This document shows, one piece after another, positions 9,501-17,753 of a stretch of DNA of 38,196 nt. Source of the stretch: an uncultured bacterium. Lineage in GTDB: Bacteria; Planctomycetota; UBA1135; GCA-002748355. Under the pieces are notes generated by a model. That model saw only the letters and a program-made list of their open reading frames with translations, was not told where the DNA came from and made no database searches. The position numbers and the translations under genes are program-made. Numbering within the stretch: position 1 is the first letter of the stretch; each line of letters starts with the position of its first letter. The stretch covers positions 1-38,196 of the forward strand of contig CALLZN010000028.1 of the NCBI GenBank assembly GCA_937858895.1. Reading direction: 5' to 3'.

Positions 9501-9520
9501 GGGCTGGCACGCCGCAGCCC
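9501..9520 (+). terminator. Hairpin directly after VCBS gene
   Basis: A perfect 6-bp inverted repeat GGGCTG / CAGCCC with an 8-base loop begins on the base after the TGA. It has no T-tract. It is placed like the hairpin after polA and could stabilise or end the LAB_N-VCBS message. Confidence 0.28.
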
Positions 9521-9571
9521 TGGACCGCGGAGTCCGTGCGCCGACTCATCCGCAGTGAGACGCGAGGCGAG

Positions 9572-9879
9572 TTACGTGGAGACAAAGTCCACTTTCCAGA
9601 TGTGACGAGCCCGCTTCGCGTAGGCCTCGGAGCGACGCCGGATTGCCTCCGCCCCCCAATCGTTCGCCGCTACGGACCGGGGCAGGGCGTAGCAGCTGCG
9701 TGCATAGATCGCGGTCTTCTCCCGGAAGCCAAGCTGGTCCGCCTCTCGGTTGAGACTCGGCTCGAGCAGGCCGTCTCGGTCCAAGAGTAGCTGCGCTGAT
9801 GGATGGGAACCTGATAGCGCTTCCCGTTCGAGAAGAGCTCGCCGAGCGTTACGGCATCCGTTTGCAAGGAGTCCTTCAC
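9572..9879 (-). pseudogene. Remnant of a DUF262/DUF1524 (GmrSD-type) protein
   Basis: Two pieces of one family survive in different frames. From about 9879 down to 9776 the frame reads 'TLGELFSNGKRYQVPIHQRS' followed by YSW, the N-terminal DUF262 signature of GmrS-like proteins (a ParB/sulfiredoxin-like NTPase domain). From about 9740 down to the TAA at 9572 another frame reads 'LPRSVAANDWGAEAIRRRSE' and ends in ARHIWKVDF, which resembles the C-terminal DUF1524 region of the same proteins. The central several hundred residues, including the expected HNH nuclease motif, are missing, so an internal deletion plus frameshift is the simplest reading. Full-length relatives are type IV modification-dependent restriction enzymes. 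It lies downstream of the O-methyltransferase and hipBA, on the same strand. Nothing else is seen in the gap between 9501 and 10038. Confidence 0.6.
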
Positions 9880-10038
9880 GGAGAACGGGATAGTTCGAGC
9901 GGCTGGGCGCGTAGCCGCGGAAAGTCCGGTTGGCCCGTGCGGTCGGTGATCGGCCGAAAGCCGACTGCCCCTGGACGCAGATCGAACTCGACACAGCGCT
10001 TCAGAAGCGTTGAAGCGCCGAGTCGGCACTCAGCGCCT

Positions 10039-10698
10039 CTACTCGGCGTGGGCGCTCGGCTCCCGCTTGCGCGCGACGAGCAGGCCGTCGCGGATCGGAA
10101 CGAGCACCGGGTCGAGGCGCGGGTCCGCGAACGCGCGCTCGGCGACGTCGCGGACGACCTTGGCCGCAGCATCGTCGACTTCGGGCGTGAGCACGCGCCC
10201 GCCGAGGAACATGTTGTCGACCAGCAGCAGACCGCCGGGCCGCAGCAAGGCGAGGCAGGCCTCGACGTAGCCCAGGTAGCCCTCCTTGTCGGCGTCGATG
10301 AAGGCGAGGTCGAAGCTCCCCTCCTCGCCAGCAGCCAAGAGGGCCGCGAGCGTCTCGGTGGCGGGGCCGAGCCGTAGATCGACGCGCTCGAGAACAGCGG
10401 CCTCGCGCCAGAACTCACGCGCAATCGCTGTCCATTCGGCCGAGACGTCGCAGCAGACCAAGAGCCCGTCCGCGGGCAAGCGTTCGGCGATGCACAGCGC
10501 GCTGTAGCCCGTGAAGGTACCGACTTCGAGCGCCCGCCGCGCGCCCACGAGCTCGGTCAAGAGCGCGATGAGCCGTCCTTGCTCCACCGAGATCTGCATC
10601 TGGGCCTCCGGCAGCGTCGCCGTGCGCTCGCGCAGGCGTCGCAACACATCGCTCTCACGCCGCGCGTTCGCCGCATGAACGTAGCTGTCCATTTCCAT
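10039..10698 (-). CDS. Class I SAM-dependent O-methyltransferase
   Basis: A 219-residue methyltransferase of the caffeoyl-CoA/catechol O-methyltransferase type (Methyltransf_3). The SAM-binding motif I is 'ALEVGTFTGYSALCIAE'. The acidic ribose-binding region follows ('LVCCDVSAEW'), and the metal/catalytic part is 'FDLAFIDADKEGYLGYV' with 'GGLLLVDNMFLGGRV'; the Asp and Asn there fit a divalent-metal-dependent enzyme. I place the start at 10698 because an AGGA lies eight bases upstream and the N-terminus then matches the family length; the frame is open upstream to 10749. It follows hipA at close spacing on the same strand. The substrate cannot be read from sequence. Confidence 0.85.
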   Translation of the reverse strand: MEMDSYVHAANARRESDVLRRLRERTATLPEAQMQISVEQGRLIALLTELVGARRALEVGTFTGYSALCIAERLPADGLLVCCDVSAEWTAIAREFWREAAVLERVDLRLGPATETLAALLAAGEEGSFDLAFIDADKEGYLGYVEACLALLRPGGLLLVDNMFLGGRVLTPEVDDAAAKVVRDVAERAFADPRLDPVLVPIRDGLLVARKREPSAHAE

Positions 10699-10752
10699 GG
10701 TGGGCATCCTAAGTCCGAAACCCGGCCGCGCGCGCATTGCACTCGCCAACCC

Positions 10753-11952
10753 TCACAGGCCGCGCAATCTGTCCGCGCGATAGCTACACGCCTTGCGCAG
10801 CTTGTGCACGGTCCGCGCGTCGAACGGCAGTTCCTCGAGGCGATCGTGCCAGGTCGGCATCTTGCCGACGAGTTCGTCGAGCACGCGCTCGACAGCCTTG
10901 GCGCGCACACCGCACGCTTCGCCGAGCGCGAGGAAGTCCTTGCGCCCGATGTCCTCGCGATCACGCCCCTGAATCTGCAGAGCCATCGTCGTGTCGCCGT
11001 ACGGATGCGTAGTCGGAATGTCGTAGGCAAGCGCGGGCCGCCACTGCCGGTTCTGCACGATCGAGAAGTTCTTCGCGTGAGCATCTCCGTTGCAAGTCAA
11101 GTATGCGAACGCAAGCTGCTGAATCAGACTTCGAGCAGCGACGACCCGGGCCATCGTGCGTTCGGCGAGAGCTTGCACGACTTCTTCGGCACTCACGCGA
11201 TACTTGTCTGCGGGGTAGCGGCCGAGCACCTGGCACGCGTCCTCTTGCGCTAGCGCAAGCAAGCGACCGCCTTGCGAAACGCGATCGAAGCGGCGCACGA
11301 GGAGGCCTTGTCGGCCGCGGCGGTCGTGCACGACCTCGTAGTCAGCGCTTTCGATGCCGGACGCGCGGGCGGCCGCAAGAAAGAAGGCTTCATTGGCAAC
11401 GAGGTGCGGGTACTCGGGCGGGTTCAGCTTCAGGATCCACGCCGAGTCGGCGCGGGCGAGCGGCAAGGAGAGCATGCGCCCCGAGACCTTGTCCTGCACG
11501 CCGGGCAAGCCGACGCGATCGGCCGGGTTCGGGGCGAGGACACGAGCGAAGACTTCCTCGAAGTCACTCTCCTCGATCGGTTTCGAAGCAGCGCTGCTCT
11601 GCTCTTCGTCGTAGCGCAGCCCCTCGGGCAGCACGACCACATCGCCGATCGTGTCGCGTCCGATCGCCAGGAGGAGACTCAGCTCGTCGTCGGCAGAAGT
11701 CTTGATGGCGCTGCGAAGCGCCGTCAGGCGACGACCTTCGGGGAGCAGGCCGGAAAAGAATGGTGGTAACGCACCACCTCGGCTTCGAAGCGCGGCACCC
11801 TCGCGCGGCAGCGTCCATGCCACGGGTGGACCCGCATACTCGTCGAGATAGCGAAACACGAGGCCGTCGTGCTCGCGCTCGAGGCGTGCCGCTTCGCGTC
11901 CCGACTTCCAGACGGTGGCCGCCTCGACCCGTTTGAGGTCCGCGAGCCTCAA
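10753..11952 (-). CDS. hipA: HipA-type serine/threonine kinase toxin
   Basis: A 399-residue HipA-family kinase; in E. coli HipA phosphorylates glutamyl-tRNA synthetase and induces dormancy. The N-terminal HipA domain contains 'FFSGLLPEG' (about 65-73). The kinase core shows 'GVQDKVS' (about 151-157; Ser157 corresponds in position to the autophosphorylated serine of E. coli HipA), the ATP lysine in 'AWILKLNPPEY' (Lys175), the catalytic loop 'LTCNGDAHAKNFSI' (Asp290, Asn295) and the metal-binding Asp311 in 'LAYDIPTTHPYGD'. All key residues are present, so it is probably active. The likely start is a TTG that overlaps the antitoxin stop (TTGA), giving tight translational coupling. It lies directly after the HTH gene, as expected for a hipBA operon. 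Confidence 0.9.
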   Translation of the reverse strand: MRLADLKRVEAATVWKSGREAARLEREHDGLVFRYLDEYAGPPVAWTLPREGAALRSRGGALPPFFSGLLPEGRRLTALRSAIKTSADDELSLLLAIGRDTIGDVVVLPEGLRYDEEQSSAASKPIEESDFEEVFARVLAPNPADRVGLPGVQDKVSGRMLSLPLARADSAWILKLNPPEYPHLVANEAFFLAAARASGIESADYEVVHDRRGRQGLLVRRFDRVSQGGRLLALAQEDACQVLGRYPADKYRVSAEEVVQALAERTMARVVAARSLIQQLAFAYLTCNGDAHAKNFSIVQNRQWRPALAYDIPTTHPYGDTTMALQIQGRDREDIGRKDFLALGEACGVRAKAVERVLDELVGKMPTWHDRLEELPFDARTVHKLRKACSYRADRLRGL

Positions 11953-12224
11953 CGGTCCGTCTCCGAAGCAACGCGGTCGACCCCTTCGAGATCGGCTTCG
12001 AGGTCGCTAGCGACTCCAAGACCCGGCATGCGGACGAGTCGAAGCCCGAGACCGAGGACTTCGAGCAGGTCGACGAGCTTGTCGAGTCGCAACGTCGCCT
12101 TGTCCGCCTCGACACTGTGGACGAAGCGAGTCGAGCAAGCGGCGAGTTCGGCGAGTTCGACTTGCTTGAGGCCGAGCGCCTCCCGCTGCGCCCGCACAGC
12201 AGAGCCAAATGATCGATCGTGCAT
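11949..12224 (-). CDS. hipB: HipB-like HTH antitoxin
   Basis: A 91-residue protein with a Cro/C1-type helix-turn-helix: 'FGSAVRAQREALGLKQVELA' leading into ELAACSTRFVHSVEADKAT, then a C-terminal helix 'LDKLVDLLEVLGLGLRLV'. This is the usual HipB layout: HTH, then dimerisation strand, then a tail that can bind HipA. I choose the ATG at 12224, which gives a family-sized protein; the frame is open up to 12335 but that extension has no family features. The start codon sits in one of three related palindromes (12210-12223), which fits autoregulation. It is followed with a 4-base overlap by hipA. Confidence 0.85.
   Translation of the reverse strand: MHDRSFGSAVRAQREALGLKQVELAELAACSTRFVHSVEADKATLRLDKLVDLLEVLGLGLRLVRMPGLGVASDLEADLEGVDRVASETDR
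12210..12223. promoter_or_regulatory. Operator-like palindrome 1 of hipBA
   Basis: TGATCGATCGTGCA matches 12 of 14 positions of the perfect palindrome at 12331-12344 and overlaps the antitoxin start codon. It is 60 bases from site 2. A HipB-type repressor is the obvious candidate binder; this is inference. Confidence 0.45.
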
Positions 12225-12269
12225 ATCGATCTCATCATCGGCTTCGAGATCGCCTAGAGTCAACCTATC

Positions 12270-12283
12270 TGCACGATTGTGCA
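12270..12283. promoter_or_regulatory. Operator-like palindrome 2 of hipBA
   Basis: TGCACGATTGTGCA differs in one base from the perfect palindrome of site 3. On the minus strand it fills the spacer between a TTGATA (12289-12284) and a TAGGTT (12267-12262), which could be the -35 and -10 of the hipBA promoter, so a bound repressor would block RNA polymerase directly. Confidence 0.55.
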
Positions 12284-12330
12284 TATCAACGCGAATCGAG
12301 GCCTGCTCCGACCTGAAAACCACCCTGATC

Positions 12331-12344
12331 TGCACGATCGTGCA
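12331..12344. promoter_or_regulatory. Operator-like palindrome 3 of hipBA
   Basis: TGCACGATCGTGCA is a perfect 14-bp palindrome, 61 bases from site 2 and 25 bases downstream of the murB stop codon. Equal spacing of the three sites suggests same-face or looping occupancy by the antitoxin. Confidence 0.55.
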
Positions 12345-12368
12345 GTCAAAGATCGGGAAAAGTGCGGC

Positions 12369-13262
12369 TCAGTAACCCCAGAGCTTGACCTCGAGCTCCA
12401 GGTCGATGCCGGAGTCTTCCCGCACGCGGCCGCGCACGCGGTCGATGAGCTCGAGGACCTGGGCCGCCGTGCCGCCGCCCTTGTTGACGAAGTAGTTCGC
12501 GTGCTTGGTCGAGACCTCGATCGGACCAATGGCTTCGCCCTTGAGCCCTGCCGCTTGGATGAGGCGACCCGCTGCGTCACCGGGCGGGTTCTTGAAGATG
12601 CAACCGACGCTCTTCTCGGTCACCGGCTGGGTGGCGTTGCGCTTCTGGAGCTGTTCCTTCATTGCGTCTTGGATCGCTTGGGCGCTCTTGCCGCTCTCGA
12701 GCTCGAAGGTCGCGGTCGTCACGAGGACATCGCCGAGCTGGCCGTTGCGGTAGGTCGGCGCGAGCTGGTCGCGCTCGAGGGTGTGCAGCGCACCAGAGGC
12801 GTCGACGACGCGTAGCGAAGTGATCCGGTCGAAGGTCTCGCCCGTCGCCGTGCCGGCGTTCATCGCGACCGCGCCACCGACTTGAGCCGGGATGCCGATC
12901 AGACACTCGAGCCCCGCGAGCTGCGCGTCCTTCGCGTGGCGCAGCAGCGAGGGCAGGCTCGCGCCGGCGGCCGCGACGAGCTTGTTGCCATCCTTGACGA
13001 CGCGTTGCCAAGCCTCGATCGCGATGACGACGGCGTCGACGCCCTCGTCAGAAATGAGGAGGTTGCTGCCGCCACCAAGGACCACCCACGGCAGTCCTTG
13101 CTCGCTGCAGACGCGCAGGACGAGGGCCGCGTCCTCCTCTGCCCAGGGCTCGACGTAGACACGCGCCGGTCCGCCGATGCGGATGTGCGACTTGGGCGCG
13201 AGTGGAACGCCTTCGCGAATGACGCCCTTAAAGCCCTCGAACCACCTCTTGGACCACTCCAT
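12369..13262 (-). CDS. murB: UDP-N-acetylenolpyruvoylglucosamine reductase
   Basis: A 297-residue MurB, the FAD- and NADPH-dependent enzyme that reduces UDP-GlcNAc-enolpyruvate to UDP-MurNAc in the cytoplasm. The FAD domain shows 'SHIRIGGPARVYVEP', 'VVLGGGSNLLISD' and 'LIGIPAQVGGAVAMNAGTA'. The C-terminal part shows 'RNATQPVTEKSVGCIFKNP' and ends with 'LELEVKLWGY', which holds the conserved Glu. Its short length and lack of the Tyr-loop insertion fit type II MurB. The proton-donor position, usually Ser in 'GSxFKNP', is Cys here ('GCIFKNP'). It overlaps the end of murC by 35 bases. It is the last dcw gene in this operon; the hipBA control region follows. Confidence 0.95.
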   Translation of the reverse strand: MEWSKRWFEGFKGVIREGVPLAPKSHIRIGGPARVYVEPWAEEDAALVLRVCSEQGLPWVVLGGGSNLLISDEGVDAVVIAIEAWQRVVKDGNKLVAAAGASLPSLLRHAKDAQLAGLECLIGIPAQVGGAVAMNAGTATGETFDRITSLRVVDASGALHTLERDQLAPTYRNGQLGDVLVTTATFELESGKSAQAIQDAMKEQLQKRNATQPVTEKSVGCIFKNPPGDAAGRLIQAAGLKGEAIGPIEVSTKHANYFVNKGGGTAAQVLELIDRVRGRVREDSGIDLELEVKLWGY

Positions 13263-14619
13263 CCAGCTCTCCTGCTCCCAGCACGACGGGAATCGCCGTG
13301 GCCTCGAGTTCGTGCAAGATACGGCCTCCCAACGTGGAAAGCGGCCCCCCTACCATGGCGCGGCCACCGGCCTCGCGCACGGCTTCGACGACATCGCTTG
13401 CCGCGACCCCGTGGTCGAGGTTCGGATCCTCACGCGCAGCATAGATGTCGGCCACGAGGCAGGCATCCGCGAGCGCGAGCGAAGCGCCGAACTCGGCGAG
13501 CAAGTTCTTCGTGCGCGAGTGCTGATGGGGCTGGAAGGCGACGAGGATGGGTCTCCCCGGATAGACCCGACGCACCGTCGACAAGACCGCCTCGATCTCG
13601 CGCGGGTGGTGCGCGTAGTCGTCGACGACTTGCCGTCGCCCCGACTCGCCATTCCAGATCTGGAAGCGCCGCGCGACGCCGCGGTATTCACTGAGCCCGC
13701 GGCAAGCACCCTCCGGATCAGCGCCAGCGTCGACCGCCATCGCGAGGGCGAAGAGCGCGTTGAAGACCTGGAACTTGCCGAGCGCTTGCAGCGTGACGCG
13801 CGGCAGGCGCCGCTTGCGATAACTCGGCGTGAACGAGAAGCGCCCCAACTCGTCCGTCACGTCGAGCGCCCGCACATCGGCGAAGAGCTGGGACCCGATC
13901 TTCATCACGGTCACGTCCTTCGGCAGGCGACGGAAGACCGTGTCGGGCACCGACTCGTGGACGTAGAGCTTGCCACCGTGACGTAGGTTGCCGGCGTAGG
14001 CGGCAAACGACTCTTCGAGCGCCTCGAGGTCCGGGTAGCAGTCGAAGTGGTCGGAATCGAGGTTGAGGATGGCACCGAAGGTCGGCCGCAGCTGGTGGAA
14101 GCTGCGATTGAACTCGCAGGCCTCGACGACGAAGAGGTCCGACTGCCCGCCGTGCCCGTTGCCGATGCCCTCGCCGATCAACTCGCCGCCGACGAGGTAG
14201 CTGCAGTCGATCTTCGAAGCATGCAGGGCCGCGACGCACATCGCCGTCGTGGAGGTCTTGCCGTGCGTACCGGCAACCGCGATCGTGCGACGCCCGGTCG
14301 ACAGCGTGCCGATCGCCTCCGCATAGTAGAGACACGGGATGCGCTTGCGCCGCGCCTCGAGCAGCTCGGGATTGTCGTCCGGGATCGCCGCCGAGCGCAC
14401 GAGCCACCCGTCATCGAGCGGCGGCACTTCGCTGCGGTGGCCTACATCGATGCGCAGGCCGAGGGCCCGCAGCGCGCGAACGTTTGGCGAATCGAAGGCA
14501 TCGGAGCCCGTCACGGCGACGCCGAGGCCGGTCAGCATGCGCGCCAAGCCCGACATGCCACTGCCGCCGATGCCGACGAGGTGGGCCCGTCGAATCGGGA
14601 TCGTCGTACGCGGATTCAC
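13228..14619 (-). CDS. murC: UDP-N-acetylmuramate--L-alanine ligase
   Basis: A 463-residue MurC, adding L-alanine to UDP-MurNAc with ATP. Seen in order: the Rossmann-like UDP-binding start 'AHLVGIGGSGMSGLARML', the P-loop 'VAGTHGKTSTT' (Lys121), the central-domain acidic and His residues in 'LFVVEACEFNRSFHQLRP' and 'LNLDSDHFDCYPD', and the C-terminal domain with 'VVDDYAHHPREIEAVL' and 'FQPHQHSRTKNLL'. All catalytic positions are kept. It starts at GTG in a GTGA overlap with the murG stop, indicating coupled translation. Confidence 0.97.
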   Translation of the reverse strand: MNPRTTIPIRRAHLVGIGGSGMSGLARMLTGLGVAVTGSDAFDSPNVRALRALGLRIDVGHRSEVPPLDDGWLVRSAAIPDDNPELLEARRKRIPCLYYAEAIGTLSTGRRTIAVAGTHGKTSTTAMCVAALHASKIDCSYLVGGELIGEGIGNGHGGQSDLFVVEACEFNRSFHQLRPTFGAILNLDSDHFDCYPDLEALEESFAAYAGNLRHGGKLYVHESVPDTVFRRLPKDVTVMKIGSQLFADVRALDVTDELGRFSFTPSYRKRRLPRVTLQALGKFQVFNALFALAMAVDAGADPEGACRGLSEYRGVARRFQIWNGESGRRQVVDDYAHHPREIEAVLSTVRRVYPGRPILVAFQPHQHSRTKNLLAEFGASLALADACLVADIYAAREDPNLDHGVAASDVVEAVREAGGRAMVGGPLSTLGGRILHELEATAIPVVLGAGELDGVVQEVVRGL

Positions 14620-15755
14620 AGTTCTTCCTCCGAGCTGCCCTGGTCCAGCGCAGTGAAACCACCCTCGAGGGCCAGCGCGACGTTCGACTCACGCGCGACG
14701 CGGTAGAGATCTCGCGCGATGCGCGGACCAGCATCGATCGGCACGGCGAGGCGGCCGCGTTCCCCCATCGCTCGACGCTTCTCGGAGTCCTCGAGGAGGG
14801 CTTCGAGCTCGGCGCGCCCCATGCCAGCTTCGATGCGGGATTGCTCGAGGACGACCATGGCGCCGCGACGCTCGAACCAAGCGGCGTTGTGGAACTGCTG
14901 ACGATCCTTGTGCCACGGATAGGGAATCACGACCGCAGGTCGACTCGCGGCGGCGACTTCGACGAGTGTCGTGCCACCACCACGACAGACGACGAGGTCG
15001 GCCGCCGCATAGAGCCCACTCATGTCCTGCGTGAACGTCCGCACAGTCGCGCGCAAGCCATGGTCGGCGTACGCGGAGCGAGCGCTCGCCTCCTTGTCGG
15101 GTCCTGCGATGTGCAGGAAGGCGACGCGACCGGACTTGGCGGCCGGCAACTGGGCGAAGAGCCGGGGCAGCGACCTATTGAGCGCTTCGGCGCCTTGGGA
15201 ACCACCGACGACGAGGACGAGACAAGCCGCGTCACCGAGCAAGGCTCGTCGCAGCGCAGGGTCCGCGCCATGCCCGAGCCCGCGCCGCAGCGGCATACCG
15301 GTGGCGATCGCCGAGGCCCGACCGAGGAGAGGCACCGTCTCGGGGAAGCTCGTGTAGACGCGTCGCGCGAGCCGCGCTAGCAGCTTGACCACACGCCCAG
15401 GCACGACATTCTGCTCGAGCAGCACGAAGGGAATCCGCTGCGAGTAGGCCGCGAGGCAACTCGGCACCGACCCCGCTCCGCCGAGCCCGACCACGATGTC
15501 GATGCGAGACTGGGCGAGAATGCGACGCGCCGGCAAGAGGCTCTTCGTGAGCGCGAAGGGCAACGCGAGCCGCGATCGCGGCAGCGACAACTCATGGGTC
15601 GTGACCCCGTGGAGCCCAGCGAGGAAGTGCTCTTCGACCTTGCGGCCCGGCCTCACGAGGTGCAGATCGTTCCCTTCGGCCCGCAGCTCGCGCAGGAGAT
15701 TGAGGCCAGGAACGAGATGCCCGCCGGTCCCGCCGCCACTGACGAGGACGCGCAC
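14616..15755 (-). CDS. murG: Lipid II synthase (UDP-GlcNAc transferase)
   Basis: A 379-residue MurG, the GT28 glycosyltransferase that adds GlcNAc to lipid I at the inner face of the membrane. N-domain glycine loop: 'SGGGTGGHLVPGLNLL'. Linker region: 'FVLLEQNVVPG'. C-domain donor site: 'VVGGSQGAEALN', 'TQDMSGLYAAADLVVCRGGG' and 'VVIPYPWHKDRQQFHNA'. The start is GTG; the LysM gene ends six bases upstream. The last about 20 residues ('LDQGSSEEEL') extend beyond the family core. Confidence 0.96.
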   Translation of the reverse strand: MRVLVSGGGTGGHLVPGLNLLRELRAEGNDLHLVRPGRKVEEHFLAGLHGVTTHELSLPRSRLALPFALTKSLLPARRILAQSRIDIVVGLGGAGSVPSCLAAYSQRIPFVLLEQNVVPGRVVKLLARLARRVYTSFPETVPLLGRASAIATGMPLRRGLGHGADPALRRALLGDAACLVLVVGGSQGAEALNRSLPRLFAQLPAAKSGRVAFLHIAGPDKEASARSAYADHGLRATVRTFTQDMSGLYAAADLVVCRGGGTTLVEVAAASRPAVVIPYPWHKDRQQFHNAAWFERRGAMVVLEQSRIEAGMGRAELEALLEDSEKRRAMGERGRLAVPIDAGPRIARDLYRVARESNVALALEGGFTALDQGSSEEEL

Positions 15756-15760
15756 CGAAG

Positions 15761-16549
15761 TCAGCGTGACGACAGCGGGAGCAGGATCGCCATGCCGGCA
15801 TCGACGCGGTCACCGACCAGCGACGGGTTCGCGCGACGAATGCGATCGATGTTCTCTTTGGTGCCGGAGCCGAGTTGCTTCTGCGCGATTTTCCAGAGGC
15901 TGTCGCCTTTTTGCACACGGTACTCGACCGTGCCGGCTGCGGCAGGCTTGTCTTGCTGCTTCTGAGGCGTGTCGCCTCCCGACACGGTGAGAGCAGCAGT
16001 GGCCGGCAAGACCAGCTTGGCGTTGCGCGGCAACGTCTCGCCATACTGCGGGTTGAGGCGGCGCAAGAGCTCGATGTTCTTTGCCGACGGCGACCCGAGC
16101 TCGTTCTTGGCGATGACCCAGTAACTCTCGCCGGCCTTGACGACATACTCGCGGGTCGCGGTCTTGACGTTGAGCGGCGTATCGATCTTATTCGGTGTGT
16201 CCTTGGCCGGCACATCGAGGGGCACGAAGCTGGCCTTGCGCCCACTGTGATCTTCCCCGATCGACGACGAACCACGTACGTTGTCGAAGGCGGGATCCTC
16301 GCGCACGGGCCTCAAGTCATCGCCTTCGTTGAGATCGACCGATCCCTTCCTGTTCGTTGTGTCCTCCCACCCATCGCGAGGATTGGACTTGGCGAGGACC
16401 TCCGGCGGCACCGGCTGCACTTGACGCTCGAGCTTCGCGCGTTCGAAGTCGGGCACGGTGGTCCCGTCCTTGCCGAAGATGCCGACGCCCACGATGAGCG
16501 CACAGAGGACGAACAGGGCCAAGAGCCCATAGCGTTCGACGTTACCCAT
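15761..16549 (-). CDS. Membrane-anchored double-LysM protein in the dcw operon
   Basis: A 262-residue protein with one N-terminal membrane helix (about 7-26), a charged and disordered linker (about 30-130) and two LysM peptidoglycan-binding domains: about 134-182 ('EYVVKAGESYWVIAKNELG') and 209-258 ('EYRVQKGDSLWKIAQKQLG'). LysM domains bind GlcNAc-containing glycan, so the C-terminus should be periplasmic. The ATG at 16549 is preceded by GGGAGGG six bases upstream; the frame is open further upstream but without a comparable site. It sits between ftsW and murG, a place where murD, murC or no gene is found in well-known dcw clusters. A division-site peptidoglycan anchor or hydrolase regulator is my inference; there is no catalytic domain. 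Confidence 0.88.
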   Translation of the reverse strand: MGNVERYGLLALFVLCALIVGVGIFGKDGTTVPDFERAKLERQVQPVPPEVLAKSNPRDGWEDTTNRKGSVDLNEGDDLRPVREDPAFDNVRGSSSIGEDHSGRKASFVPLDVPAKDTPNKIDTPLNVKTATREYVVKAGESYWVIAKNELGSPSAKNIELLRRLNPQYGETLPRNAKLVLPATAALTVSGGDTPQKQQDKPAAAGTVEYRVQKGDSLWKIAQKQLGSGTKENIDRIRRANPSLVGDRVDAGMAILLPLSSR

Positions 16550-16622
16550 GTTGAACCCTCCCATTCTGCTGCGTCGCGCGTGCGCACGACGACTCGTTCC
16601 ACGGACTCCAGTCGGCGCAACT

Positions 16623-17753
16623 TCAACCGTGCGCCACGAGGTCCTCTGCGCACCGCCTGCGCAAGGGCCTCGTATGGTTTCGAGCAATGTTGAGGAGGAT
16701 ACCGACCGATGCGAGCGCGAACACGAGATTCGTTCCGCCCGACGACAAGAATGGTAGGTCGATCCCCTTCTCAGGCACCGTGAAGGTCACACCCAAGACG
16801 TTGATGCAGGCCTGCAACACGATCGTCAAGCCGAGTCCGACCGCGACGAGGAAGCGCCACGACGACGACGCAGAGCGCGCGATCTCGACCGTCGCGACGA
16901 AGAAGAGCGCGAAGAGCGCCAAGACGAGCAGCGAACCGACGAGGCCGAGTTCGTTGCCGACGATCGCGAGCACGAAGTCGTTCCGCGCCTCGGGCAGCCA
17001 ACCCATCTTCATCCACCCCGCACCGATGCCCACGCCGCCGAGCGCGCCTTCGGCGAAGGACTCGAGGCCACGGCCGATCTGAAAGCCCGGCTGCCCCGAT
17101 GAGAACTCCGCCATGCGGCTGCGCGAATGACCAAAGTGCTGCACCACGAAGATGAGGGCAAGCGTCGCCCCACCGCCGAGGACAAGGACATGCCGCGCCC
17201 TGATGCCGGCGCAAAGCACGAGGATGGCCGCGATCGCGACCAAGAAGAAGGCATGGCCGATGTCGGGCTGCGTCAAGAGGGCGAGCGAACCGACGAGCGG
17301 AACGGCGATGACCGGCAAGACGCCGCGCACGAAGCTGTCGCGCAGCGCGCGCCGCCGCTCGATCATCTCGGCCGTCGCGAGCACGACGAGGACCTTGATC
17401 AACTCGGCCGGCTGAAAGCGCAGGGCGCCGATTTCGATCCAACGACTCGCCCCCTTGGTCACGCCGCCGAGGACGTGTGGCACGAGACAGAGGAAGACAG
17501 CGGTCACGTAGAGCGGCAGCACGAACTTACGCGCCGCGTCGAGCCGCACGCGGAAGCAAACGAGCAGGGCGACGAGACCGATCAGGATGCGCAGGGCGCG
17601 CCCGCGCAGCGCAGCTACGAAGCCCACGCTCGGACCGTCGATCGTCGCGCTCATCAACACGCCGAAACAGACGAGCCCGAAGACCGCGAAGAGCAGCGCT
17701 TCACGCCAGAACCGTCGCCGCTGCGCTTCGCCCAAGCTGGCTTCTCCTTCCAT
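16623..17753 (-). CDS. ftsW: SEDS peptidoglycan glycosyltransferase FtsW
   Basis: A 376-residue SEDS polytopic protein with about ten membrane helices, which polymerises lipid II at the septum together with FtsI. Family hallmarks seen: 'ASRWIEIGALRFQPAELIKV', 'TQPDIGHAFFLV', the catalytic-loop segment 'LPEARNDFVLAIVGNELGLV' with its conserved Asp, and 'GIDLPFLSSGGTNLVFALAS'. The ATG overlaps the mraY stop by one base (TGATG), which sets the start; a longer frame exists upstream. A RodA role cannot be excluded by sequence, but the dcw location beside ftsI favours FtsW. Confidence 0.93.
   Translation of the reverse strand: MEGEASLGEAQRRRFWREALLFAVFGLVCFGVLMSATIDGPSVGFVAALRGRALRILIGLVALLVCFRVRLDAARKFVLPLYVTAVFLCLVPHVLGGVTKGASRWIEIGALRFQPAELIKVLVVLATAEMIERRRALRDSFVRGVLPVIAVPLVGSLALLTQPDIGHAFFLVAIAAILVLCAGIRARHVLVLGGGATLALIFVVQHFGHSRSRMAEFSSGQPGFQIGRGLESFAEGALGGVGIGAGWMKMGWLPEARNDFVLAIVGNELGLVGSLLVLALFALFFVATVEIARSASSSWRFLVAVGLGLTIVLQACINVLGVTFTVPEKGIDLPFLSSGGTNLVFALASVGILLNIARNHTRPLRRRCAEDLVAHG

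Noticed and set aside
9799-10377. Plus-strand frame of 192 codons between the VCBS gene and the O-methyltransferase
   Set aside because: Half of it is antisense to the methyltransferase and the rest lies opposite the DUF262 remnant; no family match by eye.
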